A stretch of 64,000 nucleotides of DNA from Sutterella faecalis (lineage in GTDB: Bacteria > Pseudomonadota > Gammaproteobacteria > Burkholderiales > Burkholderiaceae_F): assembly GCF_006337085.1 (NCBI RefSeq), contig NZ_CP040882.1, positions 1,736,001 through 1,800,000 on the forward strand. Reading direction: 5' to 3'. A program made the translations under genes and the position numbers. The notes beneath the pieces were generated by a model, which made no database searches, was not told the DNA's origin, and saw only the letters and a program-made list of their open reading frames with translations. Positions 25,261-34,333 of this stretch are shown one piece after another. The stretch's first letter is position 1. Each line of letters starts with the position of its first letter.

Positions 25261-28059
25261 TCAAGCCCTCTCGAAATAAGCCTTGAGCCATGGACCGGTA
25301 ATGCTTTTCTTATTGCGAATCAATGCCTTGGGCGTGCCCGCCGCCACGATTTCCCCTCCCGCATCGCCGCCCTCCGGTCCCATGTCAATGAGCCAGTCGG
25401 CAGCAGCGGCAACGGCAAGATCATGCTCGATGACGAGCACTGTATTGCCGAGCTGAGTAAGACGCCTCAAGGCGCTCAGAAGCTTCGCCGTATCTTCAAA
25501 ATGGAGTCCGGTCGTCGGCTCATCGAGTATGTAGAGCGTTTTCCCCGTGTCGCGGCGCGCAAGCTCAGCCGCGAGCTTCACGCGCTGCGCTTCGCCGCCC
25601 GAGAAAGTTGCCGCATTTTGTCCAAGCCGGATGTAGCCGAGCCCCACGTCGGCAAGCGTATCGAGCTTGCGGATGATCTGAGGCTGCTGAGCGAAGACTT
25701 CCCGCGCCTCATCCACGGTGAGATCAAGCACATCCGCAATCGAGAACCCCTTCCAGCGGCATTCGAGCGTTTCACGGTTGTAGCGTTTCCCGCCGCAGAC
25801 GTCGCACGTTACGAAGACATCCGGCAGGAACTGCATCTCCACGCGCACAAGGCCGTCTCCGGAACAAGCCTCGCACCTTCCGCCCCGTGCATTGAAGCTG
25901 AAGCGCGAGGCGTCGTAGCCGCGCTCGCGAGCGGTAAGCGTCTGCGCAAACACGTCACGAATCAGCGTAAAAAGCCCTGTATACGTAGCGGCATTAGATC
26001 GCGGCGTTCTTCCTATCGGCGTCTGATCAACGGAAATGACTTTATCGAAAAGACTGCTCCCCTCAATTTGCTCAAAGGGCAGCGCCGGCGTCTTCGCATT
26101 ATTAAGGAAGCCCGCCATTGCCGGGAGAAGCGTATCCGTAATTAACGTCGACTTTCCGGAACCTGAAATGCCCGTCACGACAGTGAGCGCGCCGACCGGA
26201 ATTTCGAGCGTCACATTTTTAAGCGTTCTCCCCGAAGCTCCGATGAGTCTCAGCCATTCGGATTTCGCCGCAGAAAACTTCTTTGCGACCGTTCCCTGAG
26301 CAACGGTCTTTGCATGCGAAAGGTAAGGTCCCGTCACGGAATCCGGATTCTGCATGATCTCGTCGGGCGTCCCGACCGCGACGATGCGGCCTCCCTTTTC
26401 GCCGGCGCCGGGCCCGAGATCCACAATCCAGTCCGCCGCGCGCATGACGTCTTCGTCATGCTCCACAATGACAACCGTGTTGCCGAGGTCTCTCAGATCC
26501 TTGAGCGTCCGGATAAGCCGGTCTCCGTCTCTCGGATGCAGACCAATGCTCGGCTCGTCAAGCACGTAGAGAACGCCGGACAACCCGGATCCAATCTGCC
26601 CTGCAAGACGAATTCGCTGACTCTCTCCGCCCGAGAGCGTATTGGCGCGTCTTGCAATTGTGAGATAGCCGAGTCCGAGCGACTCGAGGCACTTCAATCG
26701 GGGCACGGCTCCCGCAATAAGCTTTTCGCCGATTGACTGCTTGCTTCCCGTGAGCTTCAGCCCCTCCAGTCGTTCCCGCAAGGATAGAAGCGTCATGCGG
26801 GAAGCTTCTACGAAGGTGAAGCCCTCCGCCGACCGCTCTCCCACCCAGACATTGCGGGCGATCGGCCCCAGTCCGCTCCCCGCGCATTCCCTGCAGAGCT
26901 GCGGCGCCCGTGCCTCCTGAAGTGCGGCCTGTTCCGGCGCGGAAAGCTCGCTCCATCTTTCATCGAGTTCGGGGATTGCCCCCGGGAAAGGCGGATGAAG
27001 TGCTTTGGTTTCCGAGCTTCCCCAGAGAAGCGCCTCCTGCTTAGACGCATCAAGCTCGCGCCAGGGGACTGACGCATCGATGCCGAGCGCTTCTGCGGCG
27101 GCAATGAGACGCTTTGGATCAATGCCTTTAAGCGCACCGCTGCCGATCGATTGGGCAGGATCGGCAACAACCGACTGAGGAAGAAAGGAAATTCTTTCTC
27201 CCGTGCCGGCGCACGCGGAACAAGCTCCCCTGGGATTGGTGGTTGAAAAGTGAGCGGGCTCGAGCTCTCCCGCCGTAAAGTCGCATAAAGGGCAGGCATA
27301 TTTGGAAGTAAAGGCGGCGCTCCACTCTGAATCCATGTCCTGCGCAATCACGCGTCCATCCGCAAGCGAGAGCGCATTTTCAATACTGGAGGCAATCCGC
27401 TCGCGGGCATCCGGCCGCACGCGCAGACGATCGACGACAACATCCAGATCATGAGGCTTCCCGTCTGCCCAGACTTCTCCATCCGCGTCGTCAAGACTGA
27501 GGACCTCTCCGTCCGCTCGAATGCGCTGATATCCCTCACTCTGCAGTTCATCGAGGAGCCGCCGGGCTTCCTGAGCCTCAAAAACATGCTGACGCTTCAC
27601 GGGAGCAAGAATCAGCAGCCTCTTGTCGGCGGCATCCACCAGAAGACGATCCGTCATGTAAGCAACCGACTGAACCTCCAGCCTAAGGTGATGAACCGGG
27701 CAGTAGAGATCCCCTGTACGGGCAAAAAGAAGCCTCAGGTAGTCCGATACTTCTGTTGCCGTGCCGACAGTCGAGCGCGCGCCTCCCTGGGTGGTTTTCT
27801 GATCAATTGCAATCGCCGGCGGCAGTCCGCGGATTTCATCCACTTCAGGCCGGGGAAGGCGCTCTAAGAACTGCCGGGCATAAGCAGAAAGGCTTTCAAC
27901 ATAGCGGCGTTCGCCTTCGGCATAAAGCGTATCGAAGGCAAGCGAACTTTTCCCCGAACCCGAAACGCCGGTAAACACGATGTATCTGCCGCGCGGAAGA
28001 TCAACCGAAATATTCTTCAGATTGTGCGTGCGCGCGCCCCGAATAGAAATGACATCCAT
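25261..28059 (-). CDS. uvrA: Excinuclease ABC subunit A
   Basis: The damage-sensing ATPase of nucleotide excision repair, 932 aa. The first ABC half has GVSGSGKSSLAFDTLYAEG at the N-terminus. Zinc fingers are CPLCDF...CSACAG and, in the second half, CEACSGDGL...CDVCGGKRY. The second half has GISGSGKSTLITDTLLP and the signatures LSGGESQRIRL and FSGGEAQRVKLA. All expected modules are present. It is divergent from the MFS gene and followed by the RmlD-like gene. Confidence 0.98.
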   Translation of the reverse strand: MDVISIRGARTHNLKNISVDLPRGRYIVFTGVSGSGKSSLAFDTLYAEGERRYVESLSAYARQFLERLPRPEVDEIRGLPPAIAIDQKTTQGGARSTVGTATEVSDYLRLLFARTGDLYCPVHHLRLEVQSVAYMTDRLLVDAADKRLLILAPVKRQHVFEAQEARRLLDELQSEGYQRIRADGEVLSLDDADGEVWADGKPHDLDVVVDRLRVRPDARERIASSIENALSLADGRVIAQDMDSEWSAAFTSKYACPLCDFTAGELEPAHFSTTNPRGACSACAGTGERISFLPQSVVADPAQSIGSGALKGIDPKRLIAAAEALGIDASVPWRELDASKQEALLWGSSETKALHPPFPGAIPELDERWSELSAPEQAALQEARAPQLCRECAGSGLGPIARNVWVGERSAEGFTFVEASRMTLLSLRERLEGLKLTGSKQSIGEKLIAGAVPRLKCLESLGLGYLTIARRANTLSGGESQRIRLAGQIGSGLSGVLYVLDEPSIGLHPRDGDRLIRTLKDLRDLGNTVVIVEHDEDVMRAADWIVDLGPGAGEKGGRIVAVGTPDEIMQNPDSVTGPYLSHAKTVAQGTVAKKFSAAKSEWLRLIGASGRTLKNVTLEIPVGALTVVTGISGSGKSTLITDTLLPAMAGFLNNAKTPALPFEQIEGSSLFDKVISVDQTPIGRTPRSNAATYTGLFTLIRDVFAQTLTARERGYDASRFSFNARGGRCEACSGDGLVRVEMQFLPDVFVTCDVCGGKRYNRETLECRWKGFSIADVLDLTVDEAREVFAQQPQIIRKLDTLADVGLGYIRLGQNAATFSGGEAQRVKLAAELARRDTGKTLYILDEPTTGLHFEDTAKLLSALRRLTQLGNTVLVIEHDLAVAAAADWLIDMGPEGGDAGGEIVAAGTPKALIRNKKSITGPWLKAYFERA

Positions 28060-28172
28060 GACTGCTTGAAATTACCCGCTTTTAAGGCACTGGAAAAGTG
28101 GAAAAACTATAACGCGGACATTCGGACCGGCCAACATAGACCGGCAGACAACACAATCGCCCCACCTTTTCC

Positions 28173-29387
28173 ATGACTCAGTCAGCCCCCTGGCGCATGA
28201 CGCCGCGCGAGAAAAAAACAAGCATTTCGCTCGCTGGAATATTCGCGCTTCGCATGCTCGGCCTTTTCGTCATTCTTCCCGTTTTTGCCATTTATGCGCG
28301 TGAACTTCCCGGGGGAAACGATGAGTTCATGGTAGGCCTTACGCTCGGCATTTACGGGCTCGCTCAGGGCATTCTGCAGATCCCCTTCGGTGCCGCATCA
28401 GACCGCTTTGGAAGAAAGCCCGTCATTATTGCAGGCCTCCTGATCTTTGCTTTCGGGAGCTTCATCGCCGCCTGCTCGGGCTCCATCTGGGGCATCTTTT
28501 TCGGCCGGGCCCTTCAGGGCGCCGGCGCCATCTCCGCCGCAGTCACAGCCTTTATTTCAGACTCCGTGCGTGAGGAAGTCATTACCAAGGCAATGGCGAT
28601 GGTGGGAGCCTCCATCGGCCTTACGTTCGCCGTTTCACTCGTCATTGCGCCGCTTCTTTCCGACCTCTGGGGCGTCCCCGGAATCTTTGCGCTCACCGGC
28701 CTCCTTGCGCTCGCTGCGATCCTGGTCGCGAAATTCGTTGTTCCCGACGCCCCTCAGCACCTGAGAACCAAAACATCCGGGAAGCCCTGGCAGGAAATTC
28801 TGCTCGACCACCAGTTGATCAGACTCAATATCGGCATTTTTGTCCTTCATGCATGCCTCACAGCAGTCTTTGTCGTCATCCCGACGCGGCTCCTCGAAAT
28901 GAATCTCCCCTCCGAGCACCACTGGTGGGTTTATCTGCCTGCCGTCACGGCGGGCTTCATCGTGATGGCGCCGCTCATCATCATGGGGGAGAAGCGCGGC
29001 AAGATGGTACGCATCATGAAGCTGGTGATCGGCTTTCTCACGGTCGCTTTCGTGCTTTTTGCCTATCTCATGCATTCGATCTGGGAAATTGCATTTCTCC
29101 TCGGCCTCTTCTTCGTGGGGTTCAATGTGCTCGAAGCAACACTGCCGAGCCTTATTTCCAAAATGGCTCCCAAAAGCGACAAAGGGCTTGCTCTCGGGAT
29201 CTACAACACACTGCAGAACTTCGGCCTTTTTGCTGGCGGCGCTCTGGGAGGCTTCATCGCCCGTGAGTGGAGCGCAGAAGCCGTCTTCTTTACCTGCGCT
29301 TTTGCTATGCTTCTGTGGCTCGCCTCAGCGATTGGCCTCAAGGAGCCCGAACGCTCCAGCCGAAAACCTGGGGAAGCCTTAACTTAG
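28173..29387 (+). CDS. Major facilitator superfamily transporter
   Basis: A 404-aa inner-membrane protein with about 12 transmembrane segments. Motif A is GAASDRFGRKPVI after TM2, and FGRALQGAGAISAAVTAFISD is the motif-C region typical of drug:H+ antiporters. It resembles YajR-type exporters but lacks the extra C-terminal domain. It lies between uvrA (divergent) and ssb (39 bp downstream), a common betaproteobacterial arrangement. The substrate is unknown. Confidence 0.88.
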   Translation: MTQSAPWRMTPREKKTSISLAGIFALRMLGLFVILPVFAIYARELPGGNDEFMVGLTLGIYGLAQGILQIPFGAASDRFGRKPVIIAGLLIFAFGSFIAACSGSIWGIFFGRALQGAGAISAAVTAFISDSVREEVITKAMAMVGASIGLTFAVSLVIAPLLSDLWGVPGIFALTGLLALAAILVAKFVVPDAPQHLRTKTSGKPWQEILLDHQLIRLNIGIFVLHACLTAVFVVIPTRLLEMNLPSEHHWWVYLPAVTAGFIVMAPLIIMGEKRGKMVRIMKLVIGFLTVAFVLFAYLMHSIWEIAFLLGLFFVGFNVLEATLPSLISKMAPKSDKGLALGIYNTLQNFGLFAGGALGGFIAREWSAEAVFFTCAFAMLLWLASAIGLKEPERSSRKPGEALT

Positions 29388-29426
29388 TTTTATTTCACAC
29401 CATTACCTTTTATTTTTTGTCCGAAT

Positions 29427-29930
29427 ATGGCTTCCATCAACAAGGTTATTGTTCTCGGCAACCTCGGCGCCGATCCTGAAGTCCGCTATACCCCCGACGG
29501 CGGCACCGCCATCGCCACCCTGCGCATTGCCACCTCGCGCCGCTACAAAAACCGCGACGGCCAGCCGGTGGAAGAAACCGAATGGCACCGCGTCATTCTT
29601 TTCGGCCGTGCTGCCGAACTTGCCAAGGACTATCTGCGCAAGGGCAGTTCCGTCCTGATCGAAGGCCGCCTGCGCACGCGCAAATGGACCGATCAGAGCG
29701 GCAACGATCGCTGGACAACCGAAATCGTCAGTGAAAACATGCAGTTCGTCGGCGGCCGCAACAATCGCCAGGATAACGGCGGCGATGCAGGCTACGCGCC
29801 CTCGAACGATTTTGAATCGACGCCGCGTCCCGCACCGGCTCGCCAGGCGGCTCCGGCACCTGCTCCTCAGCCTTCACCTGCCGCAGCGTCCGCTCCGATC
29901 GACAGCCTTGACGAAGACGTTCCGTTCTGA
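29427..29930 (+). CDS. ssb: Single-stranded DNA-binding protein
   Basis: Binds single-stranded DNA in replication, repair and recombination. Residues 1-~112 form the OB fold (ASINKVIVLGNLGADPEVRYTPDGG, WHRVILFGR, SSVLIEGRLRTRKWTDQSG). A Pro/Ala/Gln-rich linker follows, then the acidic tip SLDEDVPF that recruits partners. Length 167 aa. The csoR-like gene starts 11 bp downstream, so the two are probably co-transcribed. Confidence 0.97.
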   Translation: MASINKVIVLGNLGADPEVRYTPDGGTAIATLRIATSRRYKNRDGQPVEETEWHRVILFGRAAELAKDYLRKGSSVLIEGRLRTRKWTDQSGNDRWTTEIVSENMQFVGGRNNRQDNGGDAGYAPSNDFESTPRPAPARQAAPAPAPQPSPAAASAPIDSLDEDVPF

Positions 29931-29941
29931 TCTGGACTCTC

Positions 29942-30217
29942 ATGAAGCAGTGCATGGATGCGCCGAATCTTCACAGGCGCCTCAAAAAGATCATCGGCCA
30001 GGTTCAGGCCATCGACCGCATGGTTGATGAGGATGTTCCCTGCGAGGACATCCTCGTGCAGATCAATGCCGCCAAGAGTGCGCTTCATAAAGTGGGGCAA
30101 ATTGTCCTGGAAGGGCACCTGCAGCACTGCGTGCGCGACGGCATCGCGAAGGGTGATGCCGATGCCACGGTTGCCAAGTTCGCAAAAGCGGTTGAACATT
30201 TCGCCCGCATGTCCTGA
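29942..30217 (+). CDS. CsoR/RcnR-family metal-sensing repressor
   Basis: A 91-aa all-helical DUF156 repressor. LHRRLKKIIGQVQAIDRMVDEDVPCEDIL holds the first ligand Cys (~34). INAAKSALHKVGQIVLEGHLQHC supplies the His and second Cys (~59 and 63). The Cys-His-Cys set matches copper-sensing CsoR rather than the His-rich RcnR. It would be derepressed by Cu(I), with the downstream P1B ATPase as the obvious target. A second ATG four codons in is an alternative start. Metal identity is inferred. Confidence 0.87.
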   Translation: MKQCMDAPNLHRRLKKIIGQVQAIDRMVDEDVPCEDILVQINAAKSALHKVGQIVLEGHLQHCVRDGIAKGDADATVAKFAKAVEHFARMS

Positions 30218-30231
30218 TGGCGGCGGGCACC

Positions 30232-30282
30232 TTGACAGCCCGCTGACGGAGGCATAAGCTGTACCCCATACCCCATGGGGTA
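30232..30282 (+). promoter_or_regulatory. Promoter plus CsoR-type operator 1
   Basis: TTGACA (30232-30237) and a weak TAAGCT (30255-30260) are 17 bp apart. They are followed by the perfect 14-bp palindrome TACCCCATGGGGTA (30269-30282), itself preceded by another GTACCCCA. G/C-tract palindromes of this form are CsoR-family operators. Placed at the expected start point, the palindrome would block initiation when bound. Confidence 0.72.
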
Positions 30283-30299
30283 CAGTACTTTCAAAACAT

Positions 30300-30326
30300 G
30301 GCCGCACATTGTGCGGCTTGTTTTTT
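30300..30326 (+). terminator. Terminator/attenuator between the two operators
   Basis: GCCGCAC (30301-30307) and GTGCGGC (30311-30317) form a 7-bp stem with a 3-nt loop, followed by TTGTTTTTT. It lies downstream of operator 1 and 54 bp upstream of the ATPase start codon. Confidence 0.82.
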
Positions 30327-30337
30327 AGCCCATTTCG

Positions 30338-30353
30338 ATACCCATACGGGTAT
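30338..30353 (+). promoter_or_regulatory. CsoR-type operator 2
   Basis: ATACCC-N4-GGGTAT, a 16-bp palindrome matching the classic CsoR operator form. It overlaps TATAAG (30351-30356), which could be the -10 of a promoter reading into the P1B ATPase. No convincing -35 was found. Confidence 0.65.
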
Positions 30354-30380
30354 AAGTAAAAAAAGTCTCCGCTTTCCTTC

Positions 30381-32258
30381 ATGCACGCCGTCTGGCAGGA
30401 TGAGCCCCGGCGCCAGATCGTTCTGATCGTCGTCTCCGCCATTGCTCTCCTATTAGGCTTCTTTGACATCACGGTCTCCGGCATCGACCTCTCCTGGGTT
30501 GCGATTCTCCTCTGCGGCACGCCGATCGTCATCGAGGCGGCAATCGGACTCATTACGCGCTTTGACGTTAAGGCGGACCTTCTGGTCTCGCTCGCCCTCA
30601 TTGCGTCCGTCATCATCGGCGAATATTTCGCTGCAGGCGAAGTCGCCGTCATCATGCAGCTCGGCGCTCTGCTTGAAGAAATGACCGTCGCCAAGGCGCG
30701 CAAGGGCATTGAGCGTCTCGCGTCGCTTGCTCCCGAAACCGCACGCGTGATTTCATCAGGCACGGAACGCATCATCCCTGCCTCAGAGGTGAAGAAAGGC
30801 GAAACCATCCGAGTCAATCCCGGTGAAACCGTCCCGGTGGACGGCGAGATCCTCTCGGGCAGCACTTCCGTTGACGAATCCGTCCTGACGGGTGAACCGA
30901 TCCCGGTAGACAAAGCCGCGGGCGACCACGTGATGTCGGGGTCCATCAACCGCTTCGGGGTTTTTGAACTTCGGGCAGATGCCGTGGGCGAATCCTCCAC
31001 GATCGCCCGCATGGCAAAGCTTGTCGAATCCGCGGACGCGAGCCGGGCGAAAATCGTGCGGCTTGCCGACCGCTGGGCCACCTGGATCGTGGCCTCCGCG
31101 CTCTCCATGGCCTTCATCACGTGGCTCGCCACCGGAGAAGAAATCCGCGCCGTTACGATTCTCGTCGTCTTCTGTCCATGCGCCCTGGTACTTGCAACGC
31201 CGACAGCCGTCATGGCGGCAATCGGCTGCGCCACCAAGCGGGGCGTGCTCGTGCGCGAAGGCGATGCGCTTGAGCGCCTCGCCGAAATCGATCGCGCCGC
31301 ATTCGACAAAACCGGCACGCTCACCACGGGAGAGCCCACGCTCTGCGGCGTGAAGAGCCTCTCGAGCGCCTATACCGAAAGCGACATTCTTCGCCTCGCG
31401 GCAATTGCCGAGAAGCCGAGCAGCCACCCGCTGGGCCGCGCCATCATCCGCGGGCTTAAGGACGCTGAAAGGGCTCAACTGCCGAACCCGAACGACTTCA
31501 AAATGGAATCGGGAAGCGGCGTGAGCGCCCGGATCGAGGGTCGCGCTGTCGCTGTCGGCCGTCTCTCCTGGCTGAAGCGCATCGGTGCCGTCGGCATCGA
31601 AGAGGCTCAGTCCGCAGCCGCCGTTTTTGAAGCAGAAGGCGCCACCACGGTTTTCATCGCGCTTGACGGCACGGTTGCCGGCTTCATGGCGCTCTCGGAC
31701 GCAATGCGCCCGGGGATCGCCAATGTCATGCGCAATCTGGAAAAACAAAATGTCTCGCCGATGCTGATGACAGGCGACCATAAGGAAGCTGCAGAACATG
31801 TTGCCAAAGAAGCCGGCATTGACGAACGGTTCGTCGATGCGGGCTGCATGCCTGAGGACAAGCTCCGCCGCCTCGAGTCGCTTGAGCGCGCCACGATCCG
31901 CACCGCCATGGTGGGCGACGGCATCAATGATGCCCCGGCCCTGAAGCGCGCCTGGGTCGGCATCGCCATGGGCGGCATCGGAAGCGACTTCGCCGTCAAC
32001 GCCGCCGACATCGTGCTCGTCAGGGACGACATCCGCGTCATTCCATGGCTTGTTCGACTCTCGCGCCGCATGATGCGGATGATCCGCTTCAACATCACGC
32101 TTGCGATGGGAATCAACTTTCTAGCCATCATCCTCGCTGCGCTCGGCCTGATGGGTCCCGTCCTGGGCGCCCTGGTGCACAACGCCGGCTCCGTCATCGT
32201 CATTCTCAATTCCGCAAGGCTCCTGAGAACGCCTGCTGAAGAAGATCAGAAATCCTGA
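30381..32258 (+). CDS. Heavy-metal P1B-type ATPase, no N-terminal HMA domain
   Basis: A 625-aa metal efflux pump. About five hydrophobic segments precede CPC (Cys265-Pro-Cys267, in FCPCALVLATPTA). The actuator SVDESVLTGEPIPV, phosphorylation motif DKTGTLTTGEPT (Asp309), HP motif SSHPLGRA and hinge GDGINDAPAL are intact. The last membrane helices carry HNAGSVIVILNSARLL, which is unlike the classic CopA or ZntA signatures. The N-terminal metal-binding domain and the first membrane-helix pair of CopA appear absent or reduced. Control by the CsoR-like gene favours copper, but selectivity is unsettled. Confidence 0.88.
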   Translation: MHAVWQDEPRRQIVLIVVSAIALLLGFFDITVSGIDLSWVAILLCGTPIVIEAAIGLITRFDVKADLLVSLALIASVIIGEYFAAGEVAVIMQLGALLEEMTVAKARKGIERLASLAPETARVISSGTERIIPASEVKKGETIRVNPGETVPVDGEILSGSTSVDESVLTGEPIPVDKAAGDHVMSGSINRFGVFELRADAVGESSTIARMAKLVESADASRAKIVRLADRWATWIVASALSMAFITWLATGEEIRAVTILVVFCPCALVLATPTAVMAAIGCATKRGVLVREGDALERLAEIDRAAFDKTGTLTTGEPTLCGVKSLSSAYTESDILRLAAIAEKPSSHPLGRAIIRGLKDAERAQLPNPNDFKMESGSGVSARIEGRAVAVGRLSWLKRIGAVGIEEAQSAAAVFEAEGATTVFIALDGTVAGFMALSDAMRPGIANVMRNLEKQNVSPMLMTGDHKEAAEHVAKEAGIDERFVDAGCMPEDKLRRLESLERATIRTAMVGDGINDAPALKRAWVGIAMGGIGSDFAVNAADIVLVRDDIRVIPWLVRLSRRMMRMIRFNITLAMGINFLAIILAALGLMGPVLGALVHNAGSVIVILNSARLLRTPAEEDQKS

Positions 32259-32292
32259 GGAACGGGCGCTCAGTCCCTCCTCTACATGCTGA

Positions 32293-32326
32293 AAGGCCTC
32301 CGGGGAAGCGCTTCTCCAGAGGCCTT
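32293..32326. terminator. Bidirectional terminator between P1B ATPase and MacB-type permease
   Basis: AAGGCCTC (32293-32300) pairs with GAGGCCTT (32319-32326) and encloses a second GGGGAAGC/GCTTCTCC pairing. The T-runs are short on both sides, but it is the only strong hairpin between these convergent genes. Confidence 0.6.
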
Positions 32327-32361
32327 CTCATTGATGCAAGTCCGAAAGCTTTGCGGGTCAG

Positions 32362-33570
32362 CTACTCGTGGCGCACCGCTTCGATCGGATCCAACCTCGC
32401 CGCTCGTCTTGCCGGGAAAAAGCCGAATACGATGCCGGTGAGCGCCGAAACCGTGAAGGCGAGGAGATTAATGAAGGGATCGAACGCAAACGGAACTTCC
32501 ATCCAGGCGCAGAACACATAAGAAGCGCCGAATGCAACCGCCATGCCGAGAAGTCCGCCAAGGCACCCGAGCATCAGTGCTTCGATCAGAAACTGCATGA
32601 GCACCTCCCGGCCGAGCGCGCCGATGGCAAGACGAATGCCGATCTCGCGCGTGCGCTCCGTCACCGATACAAGCATGATGTTCATGATGCCGATGCCGCC
32701 CACCAGGAGGCTCACGCCGGCAACCGCCGCGAGAAGCGTCGTCATGATGCCGGTCGTCGAGGCAACCTTTTCAGCGATTTCAGCTGTATCCATGATCTGG
32801 AAGTTGTCATCGTCGCCCGCAGAAAGCGAACGTCTCTCGCGCATCAGGTCCTTCACCGCCTGCTTCAGGCGCTCACGGTCGGAATTGCCGTCCATCAGGA
32901 TCAGAAGGGAAGAGACGCGCGTGTCGCCGATCAGACGGCGCTGCACGGTCCTCACCGGCATGATGACGACATCGTCCTGGTCTCCTCCCATGGCCGCGGA
33001 ACCCTTGGTGGCGAGAAGCCCGATCACGCGGCAGGAAAAGCTCCCGGTTCGAATCAGTTCGCCCACCACGCCGTCGGTACGTCCGAAGAGTTCATTGGCA
33101 ATGGTGGAGCCGATCACGCAGACGGCGGAACCCGCCATTTCCTCGGCCTCTTCAAAGCTTCGGCCGTCCGCAAAAGTACGGTTGTCGATTGTGAAGTAGC
33201 TCAATGTCGTCCCCGTAATGCTGGTCTGCCAGTTGCGGCCGTTTGCGACGAGCGTGACGCTCTTGCTTACCTGCGGCGCCACTGCAACGACACCCGCAAG
33301 CTGCGTCTGAAGCGCCGTCACATCCTCCATCTTGAAGGAAGGCGCCCCGATCCTTTGTCCGGGGCCAAGACGCATGCCCGGGCGCAGCATCAGCTGATTA
33401 TTGCCGAAGGATTCAATTTCCGAGCGAATCGCCTCGCTTGCGCCATTGCCGATCGTCACCATCGTAATGACGGCCGCGACGCCGATCACGACGCCGAGCA
33501 CCGTGAGAAGACTTCGCATGGGGTTGCGCCAGATCTGCCGTACGGCAAGAAGAAATGCGTTCCAGATCAT
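32362..33570 (-). CDS. MacB-type ABC transporter permease
   Basis: A 402-aa inner-membrane subunit of a tripartite efflux or mechanotransmission system. One transmembrane helix at ~20-40 is followed by a large periplasmic MacB_PCD domain (~45-235). A C-terminal FtsX domain with three helices contains the family signature GGIGIMNIMLVSVTERTREIGIRLAIGA. The chain ends FPARRAARLDPIEAVRHE, the usual MacB end. The ATPase is separate (next gene, 4-bp overlap), unlike fused MacB. Confidence 0.92.
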   Translation of the reverse strand: MIWNAFLLAVRQIWRNPMRSLLTVLGVVIGVAAVITMVTIGNGASEAIRSEIESFGNNQLMLRPGMRLGPGQRIGAPSFKMEDVTALQTQLAGVVAVAPQVSKSVTLVANGRNWQTSITGTTLSYFTIDNRTFADGRSFEEAEEMAGSAVCVIGSTIANELFGRTDGVVGELIRTGSFSCRVIGLLATKGSAAMGGDQDDVVIMPVRTVQRRLIGDTRVSSLLILMDGNSDRERLKQAVKDLMRERRSLSAGDDDNFQIMDTAEIAEKVASTTGIMTTLLAAVAGVSLLVGGIGIMNIMLVSVTERTREIGIRLAIGALGREVLMQFLIEALMLGCLGGLLGMAVAFGASYVFCAWMEVPFAFDPFINLLAFTVSALTGIVFGFFPARRAARLDPIEAVRHE

Positions 33571-34310
33571 GCTTCCCCTCCGTCTTCCTTAGCAAGCGTC
33601 TGAGGGCCTTCGCCCGGAAGCCCGCGGTCGTCTCGCACGAGGTGTCCGTCCTTGAAGATGATGTGCCTGCGCGCAAACTTCGCCATGTCAGGCTCATGCG
33701 TAACAAGCGAAACTGTGATGCCGTCCGTTTGATTAAGGTCCGAAAGGAGCTTCATGATTTCAATGCTTCGCGCGCTGTCGAGCGACCCTGTCGGTTCGTC
33801 CGCCAGGAGAAGCTTCGGCTTGATGACGATGGCGCGGGCAATCGCGACGCGCTGCTGCTGGCCTCCCGAAAGCTCTGCCGGCGTGTGGTGCGCCCAGTCG
33901 GCGAGCCCCACGCGATCGAGCGCCGCAAAGGCGAGCTTCTGGCGCTCGGCACGCTTGAGTCCCCTGTAAAGAAGCGGCAGCTCAACATTCTCGAGCGCGG
34001 TCGTTCTCGGCAGAAGATTGAATCCCTGGAAGACAAATCCGATATAGCGGCGGCGAAGCATCGCTCGTTCATCGTTGCTGAGATTCTCCACATGCACGCC
34101 CTCGAAGAGATATTCCCCCCAGGAGGGTCTGTCGAGCGCGCCGATAATGTTCATGGCGGTGGATTTGCCCGAACCCGACGGCCCCATGATGGCGACGAAT
34201 TCACCCTCATGAATCGTGAGATCAATGCTGTGAAGCGCCGTAAAAGCCGCCTCCCCGGTGCCGTAGCGCTTCCCGATGCCGCGGAATTCAATAAGCGGAA
34301 TATCCGTCAT
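33567..34310 (-). CDS. MacB/LolD-type ABC transporter ATP-binding protein
   Basis: A 247-aa ATPase partner of the MacB-type permease. Walker A is GPSGSGKST, the Q-loop is VFQGFNLLPRTTALENVELPL, the signature is LSGGQQQRVAIARA and Walker B is LLLADEPTGSLDS. The C-terminal ~20 residues after VRDDRGLP are variable. It starts 23 bp downstream of the MacA-like gene and overlaps the permease start (ATGA). Confidence 0.93.
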   Translation of the reverse strand: MTDIPLIEFRGIGKRYGTGEAAFTALHSIDLTIHEGEFVAIMGPSGSGKSTAMNIIGALDRPSWGEYLFEGVHVENLSNDERAMLRRRYIGFVFQGFNLLPRTTALENVELPLLYRGLKRAERQKLAFAALDRVGLADWAHHTPAELSGGQQQRVAIARAIVIKPKLLLADEPTGSLDSARSIEIMKLLSDLNQTDGITVSLVTHEPDMAKFARRHIIFKDGHLVRDDRGLPGEGPQTLAKEDGGEA

Positions 34311-34333
34311 TCATAAACTCCCTATCCGGACCA

